This document shows, piece after piece, positions 1 to 5,650 of a DNA stretch of 8,837 bases. Numbering within the stretch: the stretch's first letter is position 1; each line of letters opens with the position of its first letter. The notes under the pieces were generated by a model. That model had not been told where the DNA came from, searched no databases, and saw only the letters and a program-made list of their open reading frames with translations. This DNA is from Candidatus Aquicultor primus (GTDB lineage Bacteria; Actinomycetota; Aquicultoria; Aquicultorales; Aquicultoraceae): assembly GCA_001767575.1 (NCBI GenBank), contig MELI01000098.1:623-9459 (forward strand), in the 5' to 3' direction. A program made the position numbers and the translations under genes.

Positions 1-805
1 CCATGCCGTCGTCGATACCCGAGTCACTTATGGCTTTATCACCGACGGTGGTCGGTATGGAGACTAGCAGGTCATAGTTGATTCTCTCGCTCGCCTGCAA
101 GTTTTCTATCCATTTTTCCTCACCGTTTGCCAAGCCAAGTCCGAAGTTCGCCGTGATGTTTATATTTTTTTCCTCGGCAATCTTTGTCAGTACCTTCGTC
201 GCTCTCGGCTTAGTAAATGCGCCCGGCCCCGGCGTTACGAAATGGATGTCGACCTTGTCGCGCATCTTTCTAGTCTTGAAATACCAGTCCGCCAGGAACG
301 CGAACTCAAGCGGTGCCACCGGGCACTTGATGGGCAGGGAAGAGATATCGATAACGAGCTTGCCGCCCTGGAATTCCTTGAGTGCTTTGCCAAGCTGTAT
401 CGTGCTCTCCAGGTCATAGAAGGTGAAGACGTCGTTGCCCATTGCTTCAGCAAGGCCTTCGTCCTCAGTCGGGTCTACGCTACAACCCGTGCTGATGACC
501 ATGAAGTCATACTCGAAGACTGTGCCGCTTTTAGCTGAAACCTTCTTGTTCTCGGTATCAATATTAGTAATCTCGTCCATTACGAAATTGATACCGGGCT
601 TGATGTACTTGTTTCTCGGCTTGACGATTTTCTTAGGGTCGTCGAGGCCGAATGGTACCAACAGCATACTCGGCTGATAGATATGCCGGTTATCTCTGTC
701 GATAACGGTGATGTTCCATTTCTCCGTTGAGAGTTCATGTCTGAGTTTGTTGGCGATCATCGTTCCGCCGTTGCCGCCTCCAAGAATCAGAATGTTCTTT
801 GCCAT
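1..805 (-). CDS. Sulfide:quinone oxidoreductase-like FAD flavoprotein, 3' end missing
   Basis: 268 codons read leftward from ATG at 805-803; the gene leaves the window before its stop. The start is fixed by a good Shine-Dalgarno (minus-strand TAAAGGAGAT, plus 811-820) 5 nt upstream. The N-terminus NILILGGGNGGTMIANKL is a Rossmann FAD-binding GxGxxG (residues 9-14), followed by an IYQPSML stretch typical of the SQR family, STG at 105-107 and KCPVAPLEFAF at 160-170. Cys161 of the CPxAP motif sits where SQRs have a redox cysteine (Cys160 by remembered Acidithiobacillus numbering). Residues near 128, where many SQRs have another cysteine, are FTFY here. Cys108 follows STG. The family is usually 380-430 residues, so about a third is missing, including the region of the last redox cysteine and the C-terminal membrane-anchoring helices. 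SQRs oxidise sulfide to sulfane sulfur and reduce quinone at the membrane. Divergent from tusA. The family call is fairly safe; sulfide as substrate is inferred. Confidence 0.8.
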   Translation of the reverse strand, partial: MAKNILILGGGNGGTMIANKLRHELSTEKWNITVIDRDNRHIYQPSMLLVPFGLDDPKKIVKPRNKYIKPGINFVMDEITNIDTENKKVSAKSGTVFEYDFMVISTGCSVDPTEDEGLAEAMGNDVFTFYDLESTIQLGKALKEFQGGKLVIDISSLPIKCPVAPLEFAFLADWYFKTRKMRDKVDIHFVTPGPGAFTKPRATKVLTKIAEEKNINITANFGLGLANGEEKWIENLQASERINYDLLVSIPTTVGDKAISDSGIDDGM

Positions 806-1038
806 CTTACATCTCCTTTAGCTTAATAAAAGGGCATATGAGGCCCGCGCCTCACTTACGCTACCGCTCCTTAAAAGACCGGACTATACGGTTTGTCTAG
901 TAAACATAGGCTAATAAGGTTCTTTTCGCGGAAAACCCTGCCACCTCCGTTCGCTTAATTTGAAACCTGAACCGGCTTTGTGCCCGAGGACAAAGAAGAT
1001 CACACGCTGATATCGAATGCCTGAGCAAGCCCACCGTA

Positions 1039-1067
1039 TTTATTAATTAACCATTTGTAACTGTCAA
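1039..1067 (-). promoter_or_regulatory. Candidate sigma-70 promoter for the sqr-like gene
   Basis: On the minus strand a perfect TTGACA (plus 1067-1062) is followed after 16-17 nt by TAATAA or AATAAA (plus 1045-1039), each 4/6 to TATAAT. The predicted transcript would have a leader of about 225 nt before the ATG at 805. The -35 lies inside a dyad, ATTTG-N7-CAAAT (1053-1069). The -10 is weak and no start site was mapped, so this is a candidate only. Confidence 0.4.
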
Positions 1068-1087
1068 ATTCTAAAACAATATTTATG

Positions 1088-1111
1088 TTAAGGAAACCGT
1101 CGTTTCCTTAA
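1088..1111. repeat. Perfect 10-bp inverted repeat with CGTC loop
   Basis: TTAAGGAAAC (1088-1097) and GTTTCCTTAA (1102-1111) are exact reverse complements around a 4-nt CGTC loop. It lies about 20 bp upstream of the candidate sqr -35. No T-tract follows on either strand, so an intrinsic terminator is unlikely. An operator or a short RNA hairpin are both possible. Confidence 0.6.
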
Positions 1112-1416
1112 GTTACGGATTTGACGTATTGCCGATTTAGATAACAGTCGATTCGAATGTTGTGTCGTCTATTAATGACACAAAAGCGAGTCGTGCTCAT
1201 TGAAGCGACGGTATTAACGTTGCTGCGAAAACTGGTTTAACACATTCACATAGAGTGGGTACACGCACAGCTTCTATTATATCATAATGCGTAATATACG
1301 CTCTGCGCCCCAGTGTGCTCATGCGTTGCGAAAACATTAAGCTTATAGCGCTTTGACCGTTGCGGCAATTTAAAAATCAAGAATGAAGCCGTAGTGAAAT
1401 CGAGTATTCAATAGTT

Positions 1417-1432
1417 TGTAACAATTGCAACA
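1417..1432. promoter_or_regulatory. Partial copy of the apr operator-like sequence
   Basis: TGTAACAATTGCAACA here matches the core of the palindrome at the apr promoter (TGTAACAATTGGTACA, 2467-2482) in 14 of 16 positions, including an unbroken 11-mer TGTAACAATTG. It is itself only partly symmetric (6 of 8 pairs). No promoter is evident beside it. It could be a secondary site for the same regulator or chance in AT-rich DNA. Confidence 0.25.
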
Positions 1433-1699
1433 CGATATTAGCAGTTAGCTCAATCATTGTCAAGGCTGGATTGCAGGTAAAGTGTTGTAAAACCCGGTTT
1501 GACCGCTTTTCGATGAGCGAAACCCAGGGAGCGATTATCGGCCCCAAGATTTCTAGCGGCTCGACGGCAAAGCGCTTAAACATGCGGCAGTGCGACGAGG
1601 TTGCCCAACGACGATAAAGGGAAGCTATAATATAGGGCTTCTGGGTTTTTAATTACCGAAGCCGCGTGCGGCGGTTGAAATTAACGCCGAATTTTGTTA

Positions 1700-1728
1700 T
1701 TAACCATAGAGAGAGCTTTTTATATAAT
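1700..1728 (+). promoter_or_regulatory. Candidate tusA promoter
   Basis: A perfect TATAAT at 1723-1728 is preceded after exactly 17 nt by TTAACC (1700-1705), 4/6 to TTGACA. Transcription would begin near 1735, giving a leader of about 70 nt. The tusA Shine-Dalgarno, AGGGAGGGA at 1788-1796, lies 8 nt before the ATG. Confidence 0.55.
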
Positions 1729-1804
1729 GATAAGATATAAGTTGGGCGTAGTTTAGCTCAGGCTCGATTTCAAGGATATCCGTTCAAAGGGAGGGATACT
1801 TAGT

Positions 1805-2032
1805 ATGCAAGCTGATGAAGTCTTAAATGCCCAAGGTGACGTTTGCCCAATGCCGATTTTGAAAACAAAGAAGGCTATGGATAAGCTATCTACAGGCCAA
1901 GTGCTGCTTTTGCAGAGCACCGACCCCGGTTCACATCAGGATTTGGTCTCTTGGTGCGAGCGCACGGGAAATGAACTGGTACAGCACGAAGAAAAAGACG
2001 GTGTGTATAGCTATTGGGTCAGAAAAAAATAG
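1805..2032 (+). CDS. tusA: TusA/SirA-family sulfur carrier protein
   Basis: 75-residue protein of the usual length for this family (about 75-80). The N-terminal LNAQGDVCPMPILKTKKAM carries the family's CPxP motif with the persulfide-forming Cys14. A TDPGS turn at about residues 39-43 and WCERTGNEL at 50-58 are also typical; Cys51 is a second cysteine often seen in SirA-like members. TusA proteins are cytosolic carriers that pass sulfane sulfur as a cysteine persulfide between enzymes, either for tRNA thiolation and molybdenum-cofactor work or for dissimilatory sulfur metabolism. Start supported by AGGGAGGGA 8 nt upstream and its own promoter. No DsrE or rhodanese partner is visible; its neighbours are the divergent SQR-like gene and downstream aprBA. 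That context favours a dissimilatory sulfur role, but this is inference. The family call is safe. Confidence 0.92.
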   Translation: MQADEVLNAQGDVCPMPILKTKKAMDKLSTGQVLLLQSTDPGSHQDLVSWCERTGNELVQHEEKDGVYSYWVRKK

Positions 2033-2080
2033 CCAATAGCGCGAATGCCGGTCTCACCGGCAAGTTTAGCGCAACCGTCT

Positions 2081-2198
2081 GCGCATCGGGTAGGCTCCGA
2101 AGTCTAGGCGTCGCTTTAGGATTGGATGGTGCTTCCTAAAGCACGACCAGACCTAGGCTTCGGGCCTATACCCAAGCAGGATGTGTACTAATACATCC
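2081..2198 (+). other. Long imperfect hairpin after tusA, possible structured RNA or inverted-repeat element
   Basis: Two arms of roughly 40-50 nt fold on each other. From outside in: GCGCATC (2081-2087) with GATGTGT (2180-2186), GGG (2088-2090) with CCC (2171-2173), TAGGC-CCGAAG (2091-2102) with CTTCGG-GCCTA (2158-2168), CTAGG (2104-2108) with CCTAG (2152-2156), and GCTTTAGG (2113-2120) with CCTAAAGC (2135-2142). Two shorter hairpins compete with it: GTGCTT/AAGCAC (2129-2134, 2139-2144) and GGATGT/ACATCC (2179-2184, 2193-2198). A separate 6-bp hairpin, GCCGGT/ACCGGC, lies just before it at 2047-2061. No T-tract follows, so it is not a classical terminator. I do not recognise an RNA family. 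The SRP RNA signature and 5S rRNA features are absent. Confidence 0.5.
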
Positions 2199-2287
2199 CA
2201 AGATCGCACAAACCCCAACCCCTGGTTTCCTCAAATAATTATTTTTCAGTCCTATTATGTTGATATCTGTTTGGGTAAAAAATAATG

Positions 2288-2396
2288 TGGTAGTCTTTTA
2301 GACGATGAGACAACTCGAGTGAATTCTCATCGAGGATTACCATCTTCACGCATGGCGGGGAATCAGCTTTAAGTCTGCTAGGTGAACCGGGATGAG
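2288..2396 (+). other. Set of alternative hairpins upstream of the apr promoter
   Basis: One fold pairs TGGTAGTC (2288-2295) with GATTACCA (2335-2342, one G-T pair) outside and CGATGAGA (2303-2310) with TCTCATCG (2325-2332) inside. CTCATC (2326-2331) is also complementary to a second GATGAG at 2391-2396, so the two pairings exclude each other. TTCAC (2345-2349) can likewise pair with GTGAA at 2382-2386 or at 2319-2323. A weak promoter-like pair, TTGATA (2260-2265) and AATAAT (2281-2286) with a 15-nt spacer, precedes it. Function unknown; it could be a small RNA, the tail of the tusA transcript, or DNA-level dyads. Confidence 0.35.
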
Positions 2397-2434
2397 TTCG
2401 GCGCTAAAGCGACGAAAATTTGTTTGATAGGCTC

Positions 2435-2463
2435 TTGACAAAGAAAAGGGTAATTGCTATCAT
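2435..2463 (+). promoter_or_regulatory. Strong sigma-70 type promoter for aprBA
   Basis: Consensus TTGACA (2435-2440), a 17-nt spacer, and TATCAT (2458-2463, 5/6 to TATAAT). This is the best promoter in the window. Start of transcription is expected near 2470, inside the palindrome 2465-2484 and about 380 nt before the aprB ATG. Confidence 0.75.
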
Positions 2464-2464
2464 C

Positions 2465-2484
2465 CATGTAACAATTGGTACATG
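2465..2484. promoter_or_regulatory. 20-bp palindromic operator candidate at the apr transcription start
   Basis: CATGTAACAATTGGTACATG is a palindrome with 9 of 10 pairs matched; the only mismatch is A2471 against G2478. It begins 1 nt after the -10 box and covers the expected start point, where a dimeric repressor would block initiation. The half-site does not match the Rex, FNR/CRP or LexA consensus as I know them. The regulator is not encoded in the window. Confidence 0.55.
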
Positions 2485-2848
2485 AGACGCGTGACCATTG
2501 TAATTTCTTTCCCGGATATCATTTTTGTATTAATTGAATGAATGAGAATGACCGCTGGACACCATCGTTTTGGCTACAGTTGTTTATATGCTTACAGTCC
2601 TCGATGCACTCACAACCGAAGACACTCGAAAGTAACTTAGGTCAATGAGGCAATCCAAGCTCAATGAGCTTAACATACGCAAGGTGGATTGCATAATTTG
2701 CATTAGCTTGTCTATATTGGCACGAAAGGGGGTCTGTTAACAGGCCGAGAAGCGGTTATGGAGGACATCCTCCATGTAGAACGGCTAGCGCTTATGATAG
2801 CGCACGTAAGACTAGGTTCAAACTCATAACATTGTAGGGAGGTAATGT
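2470..2848 (+). promoter_or_regulatory. Long structured 5' leader of aprBA
   Basis: About 380 nt from the predicted start to the aprB ATG. Hairpins visible: GCAATCCA/TGGATTGC (2650-2657, 2685-2692) enclosing AGCTC/GAGCT (2658-2662, 2666-2670); GGTCTG/CAGGCC around TTAA (2731-2746, one G-T pair); ATGGAGGA/TCCTCCAT (2758-2775); and GCGCT/AGCGC (2788-2803). The third contains CCTCC at 2769-2773, complementary to GGAGG at 2838-2842 in the aprB Shine-Dalgarno, so an alternative fold could hide the ribosome-binding site. TCAATGAG is directly repeated at 2642-2649 and 2661-2668. No known riboswitch signature was recognised. Confidence 0.5.
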
Positions 2849-3277
2849 ATGCCCAGTTTCGTAATCAAAGAAAAATGTGACGGCTGCAAGGGGCAAGACA
2901 AAACAGCGTGCATGTATATTTGCCCGCACGACCTGATGACACTCGACAAAGACGGGTCGGAAACCGGTACTGAGATGAAGGCTTATAACCAAGAGCCGGA
3001 GCAGTGCTGGGAGTGCTATAACTGCGTTAAGATTTGCCCGCAGCAAGCAATCGAGGTCAGGGCCTATGCTGACTTTGCCCCACTAGGTGCCAGCGTTATC
3101 CCGATGAGGGGTACCGACTCCATCATGTGGACGGTAAAATTCAGGAACGGCGTCCTCAAAAGGTTCAAATTCCCGATCAGGTTGGTTCCGGAAGGTTCCG
3201 TAGACCCGTATGCAGGGAAACCGGAGCCGAATTTTGACGATATCAAAAAGCCGGGTTTCTTTAACTATTCACTATAG
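2849..3277 (+). CDS. aprB: Adenylylsulfate reductase, beta (iron-sulfur) subunit
   Basis: 142 residues, close to the family's usual 140-165. Ferredoxin-like electron-entry subunit of dissimilatory APS reductase, which passes electrons to the FAD of AprA for APS + 2e- giving sulfite + AMP, or the reverse. Two 4Fe-4S cluster motifs are complete: C10-xx-C13-x7-C21-xxx-C25-P, and C53-xx-C56-xx-C59-xxx-C63-P. The first has the stretched C13-C21 spacing characteristic of AprB. The C-terminal half, from about residue 75, has no cysteines and ends in a proline-rich tail (DPYAGKPEPNFDDIKKPGF) that in solved structures wraps around AprA. No signal peptide or membrane segment, so cytoplasmic. Start set by AGGGAGGT (2836-2843) 5 nt upstream. 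First gene of aprBA, behind a strong promoter and a long leader; aprA begins 14 nt after the stop. Confidence 0.96.
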   Translation: MPSFVIKEKCDGCKGQDKTACMYICPHDLMTLDKDGSETGTEMKAYNQEPEQCWECYNCVKICPQQAIEVRAYADFAPLGASVIPMRGTDSIMWTVKFRNGVLKRFKFPIRLVPEGSVDPYAGKPEPNFDDIKKPGFFNYSL

Positions 3278-3291
3278 GGAGGAGGGATAAC

Positions 3292-5277
3292 ATGGAGAAA
3301 GAAGTAAACAGTTTTCAGTTTGTTGGAAAACCGGAAGTTATAGAGATCGACTGCGATCTTCTGCTTATCGGTGGTGGTATGGCCGGCGCCGGCGCTGCTT
3401 TTGAAGCATGCCGCTGGGCGACCCCTAAGGGTCTTAAGGTCGTTATGCTCGACAAGGCAGCCGTTGACAGAAGCGGTGCTGTCGCGCAAGGTCTTTCAGC
3501 TATCAACACTTACATCGGCGAGAACGATGTTCAGGATTATGTCCGTTACGTAAGGGCCGACCTGATGGGTATCACCAGAGAGGATTTAGTCTGGGATCTC
3601 GGTAGGGTCATCGACGACTCCGTACATCTCTTTGAAGAGTGGGGTCTCCCGATTTGGAAGAGAGCGGATGATGGCTCGTCGATGGACGGCTTCCAGGCTC
3701 GCGATGCGGGCAAAGCTCTGTTGAAAGACGGCGGCGCACCGGTTCGTTCCGGTAAGTGGCAAATCATGATCAACGGTGAGTCCTACAAGGCCATCGTCGG
3801 TGAGGTTGCCAAATCAGCCCTCGAGTTCAACAGGCAAGCAACCGGCATGGACCAGAACCTCTATGAGAGGGTCTTCACGACCAGGCTGCTTCTCGATGCG
3901 AATGTCCCGAACCGTGTTGCGGGCGCCATTAGCTTCAGCGTACGGGAGAACAAAGTATATGTCGTCAAAGCAAACGCTACCCTCAATGGGGCCGGCGGTG
4001 CTGTCAACATATTCAGGCCAAGGTCAGTCGGCGAGGGCATGGGCCGCGCATGGTTCCCGGTATGGAACTCCGGTTCCGGTTATGCGATGGGTATCCAGGC
4101 CGGCGCTGAGCTAACCCTTATGGAGAACCGTTTCGTCCCGATGCGGTTTAAAGATGGTTATGGCCCGGTCGGCGCGTGGTTCCTCTTCTTCAAAGCCACC
4201 GCGACAAACTCGCTTGGCGAAGATTATTGCGTGAAGTATGCTGATAAGCTCAAAGAGCTTTATGCACCATATGATAGCCCAATGACGACCAACCTCCGTA
4301 ACTGTGCCGCTATGTGGGACATGCAGGCTGGTAACGGCCCGATCATGATGCACACCGACAAAGCTCTCCAAGAGATGGCTAAGACGATGGATGCCAAGAA
4401 GCTTAAGCACCTCGAAGCCGAGGCGTGGGAAGACTTCCTTGACATGACCATCCCGCAGGCCGGTCTATGGGCTGCAAACAACATCGAGCCGGACAAAGTA
4501 CCGTCAGAGCTTATGCCTTCCGAGCCGTATTTGCTCGGTTCGCACGCCGGTTGCGCCGGTTTCTGGTGCAGCGGTCCCGGCGATATCCCGGGCGCTCCGG
4601 CCGAATGGTCATGGGGCTACAACAGGATGTCAACTGTAGACGGCCTCTTCATGGCCGGCGATGTCGTCGGCGCGTCAGGCCACAAGTTCTCGTCGGGTTC
4701 TCACGCTGAAGGTCGTATCGCCGCGAAATCGATGGTTTCTTGGTGCCTCGACCATGCCGACTACAAACCGGCTATCAAAGAGAGCGTCGATGACCTCGTA
4801 GCCGAGATTTATCTGCCGATGGAACTCTACGGCAAGTACAAACCATACACGACATCACCGGATAGCGTCGATGTCAACCCGAACTACATTAAGCCGAGGA
4901 TGCTGCAGTTCAGGCTTATGAAAATCATGGATGAGTATGTGGGCGGCGTTTCAACCTGGTATGTAACCAGTAAGACCATGCTCGATGAAGGCCTCAAGAG
5001 GCTTGCCCTTCTCAAGGAAGATTCTTCGAGAATGGCCGCAAAAGACCTCCATGAGCTGCTTCGCTGCTGGGAGAACTATCACCGGATTTGGGCTGCTGAG
5101 GCTCACGCTCGTCACATTATGTTCAGGGAAGAGACAAGGTACCCGGGCTACTACTTCCGGGGCGATTTCCCGAAGATCAACGATGCAGAGTGGAAATGCT
5201 TCAACAACTCGAAGTTCGACCCGAACACAGGCGATTGGGTAAACTTCAAGAAAGACTACGTCAAGTTGGTTGACTAG
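3292..5277 (+). CDS. aprA: Adenylylsulfate reductase, alpha (FAD catalytic) subunit
   Basis: 661 residues, full length for AprA. N-terminal FAD site DCDLLLIGGGMAGAGAAFEA (GGGMAG at 27-32), then DRSGAVAQGLSAINTY at 59-74 as in the fumarate reductase/AprA flavoprotein fold. Residues corresponding to the Archaeoglobus active site appear conserved: Arg285 in NRFVPMRF, Trp254 in GRAWFPVW, Leu298, and His418 in GSHAGCAGFWC, all at a constant +20 offset from the numbering I recall (Arg265, Trp234, Leu278, His398), plus Asn72. GLFMAGDVVGASGHKFSSGSHAEGR at 451-475 is the second FAD contact region. The protein reduces APS to sulfite and AMP, or the reverse, at the flavin N5, with electrons from AprB. 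Cytoplasmic. Shine-Dalgarno GGGAGGAGGG ends 5 nt before the ATG. It ends in tandem in-frame stops (TAG TAG) and then a strong terminator. Intact; no frameshift. Confidence 0.97.
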   Translation: MEKEVNSFQFVGKPEVIEIDCDLLLIGGGMAGAGAAFEACRWATPKGLKVVMLDKAAVDRSGAVAQGLSAINTYIGENDVQDYVRYVRADLMGITREDLVWDLGRVIDDSVHLFEEWGLPIWKRADDGSSMDGFQARDAGKALLKDGGAPVRSGKWQIMINGESYKAIVGEVAKSALEFNRQATGMDQNLYERVFTTRLLLDANVPNRVAGAISFSVRENKVYVVKANATLNGAGGAVNIFRPRSVGEGMGRAWFPVWNSGSGYAMGIQAGAELTLMENRFVPMRFKDGYGPVGAWFLFFKATATNSLGEDYCVKYADKLKELYAPYDSPMTTNLRNCAAMWDMQAGNGPIMMHTDKALQEMAKTMDAKKLKHLEAEAWEDFLDMTIPQAGLWAANNIEPDKVPSELMPSEPYLLGSHAGCAGFWCSGPGDIPGAPAEWSWGYNRMSTVDGLFMAGDVVGASGHKFSSGSHAEGRIAAKSMVSWCLDHADYKPAIKESVDDLVAEIYLPMELYGKYKPYTTSPDSVDVNPNYIKPRMLQFRLMKIMDEYVGGVSTWYVTSKTMLDEGLKRLALLKEDSSRMAAKDLHELLRCWENYHRIWAAEAHARHIMFREETRYPGYYFRGDFPKINDAEWKCFNNSKFDPNTGDWVNFKKDYVKLVD

Positions 5278-5291
5278 TAGATGAAATCCAT

Positions 5292-5330
5292 CTCCAGGCG
5301 CCCTTGCGGCGCCTGGAGAGTTTTCTCTTT
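5292..5330 (+). terminator. Intrinsic terminator of aprBA
   Basis: A perfect 11-bp GC-rich stem, CTCCAGGCGCC (5292-5302) with GGCGCCTGGAG (5308-5318), 5-nt loop CTTGC, followed by AG and the T-rich tract TTTTCTCTTT (5321-5330). It lies 14 nt after the first aprA stop and should separate aprBA from qmo transcription. Confidence 0.93.
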
Positions 5331-5366
5331 CTGCGCCTTTATCTCGAATTAAAAATATATTTTCAA

Positions 5367-5394
5367 TCGTTCGGTTATAGAGCAGTACCAACGA
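5367..5394. repeat. Imperfect hairpin between the apr terminator and the qmo promoter
   Basis: TCGTT-C-GGT (5367-5375) pairs with ACC-AACGA (5387-5394): eight pairs with one bulged C around an 11-nt AT-rich loop. It lies about 95 bp upstream of the qmo -35 and would not be in the qmo transcript. Role unknown; possibly an upstream binding site. Confidence 0.35.
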
Positions 5395-5486
5395 ATAATA
5401 GAGACTATCATAATGCGTATTACTTGCGGTCGCGTTCTGCGATTCAAAATTATCAGTTGAGCCGAGGTCATCCCTCAAGCTTTAAA

Positions 5487-5515
5487 TTTTGAAAGCCGCG
5501 TTTTTAGTGTATAAT
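5487..5515 (+). promoter_or_regulatory. Candidate qmo promoter
   Basis: Perfect TATAAT at 5510-5515. The -35 could be TTTTGA (5487-5492, 17-nt spacer) or the better TTGAAA (5489-5494) at a short 15-nt spacing. An inverted repeat GCTTT/AAAGC (5479-5483, 5492-5496) overlaps the -35. The leader to qmoA would be about 175 nt. Its position after the apr terminator supports an independent qmo unit. Confidence 0.55.
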
Positions 5516-5576
5516 TTGCATAACCAAGGGTAGCCCTGCATGGAAGCGGGCGCCATAGCACTCTCTTAAAATCCTC

Positions 5577-5614
5577 GAAGGTTCTGGCCTGGCGGTGAAG
5601 CCGGGGCAGACTTC
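5577..5614 (+). other. Stable hairpin in the qmoA leader
   Basis: GAAG-GT-TCTG-G-CCTGGC (5577-5593), loop GGTGAA (5594-5599), GCCGGG-G-CAGA-CTTC (5600-5614). That is 14 pairs, one of them G-T, with a 2-nt bulge and a single G-G mismatch. No T-tract follows, so it is not a terminator. It lies 83 nt before the qmoA start, where a regulatory or RNA-stabilising element would fit. No riboswitch family recognised. Confidence 0.5.
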
Positions 5615-5650
5615 ACATAGATTGTGTATTGTGACGATTAGATACTGGTT

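Larger units (their letters stand above)
806..1804. other. Intergenic region between sqr-like gene and tusA, no gene seen
   Basis: About 1 kb, AT-richer than the flanking genes, with stops scattered in all frames. The only sizeable open frame (minus, 1377-1583, 68 codons) lacks a ribosome-binding site and resembles no family I know. What can be seen: the sqr leader and promoter (806-1067), small hairpins in that leader such as CTTTGT/ACAAAG at 976-995 and TTTTC/GAAAA at 923-935, a perfect hairpin at 1088-1111, the inverted repeats TTGTGTC/GACACAA (1160-1166, 1177-1183) and GCGTA/TACGC (1289-1301), an operator-like sequence at 1417-1432, and the tusA promoter near 1700-1728. A second TATAAT at 1626-1631 has only a TTGCCC 19 nt upstream and is a poor promoter. 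Decayed coding DNA cannot be excluded by eye. Confidence 0.6.

Noticed and set aside
1160..1183. TTGTGTC/GACACAA dyad as a Rex-type redox operator
   Set aside because: The half-sites are too far apart (TTGTG-N14-CACAA) compared with the 18-bp Rex site, and no promoter lies beside it.
1377..1583. 68-codon open frame on the minus strand in the sqr-tusA gap
   Set aside because: No Shine-Dalgarno before its ATG, no recognised family, and it lies in AT-rich DNA with no coding bias I could see. A decayed gene remains possible.
1744..1796. tRNA-like words (GGGCGTAGTTTAGCTCAGG and a GTTCAAA) before tusA
   Set aside because: The D-arm-like and T-loop-like words are only about 25-30 nt apart, the total is near 52 nt, and the acceptor and anticodon stems cannot be formed. 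It is the tusA leader.
2041..2061. GCCGGT/ACCGGC hairpin as the tusA terminator
   Set aside because: The stem is only 6 bp and is not followed by a T-tract, so it does not meet the usual intrinsic terminator pattern.
2081..2198. SRP RNA or 5S rRNA in the long hairpin after tusA
   Set aside because: The conserved SRP apical loop and asymmetric internal loop are absent, and neither 5S conserved loops nor its length are matched.
2538..2648. 36-residue open frame in the apr leader ending 1 nt before the 2650-2692 hairpin
   Set aside because: The position is suggestive of a leader peptide, but there is no Shine-Dalgarno before the ATG and overlapping ATGs in other frames are equally plausible. 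No evidence of translation.
4951..5478. 175-codon minus-strand frame overlapping the aprA end and terminator
   Set aside because: Antisense shadow of the intact, strongly conserved aprA. The same applies to the minus-strand frames at 5862-6401 inside qmoA and 7417-7890 inside qmoB.
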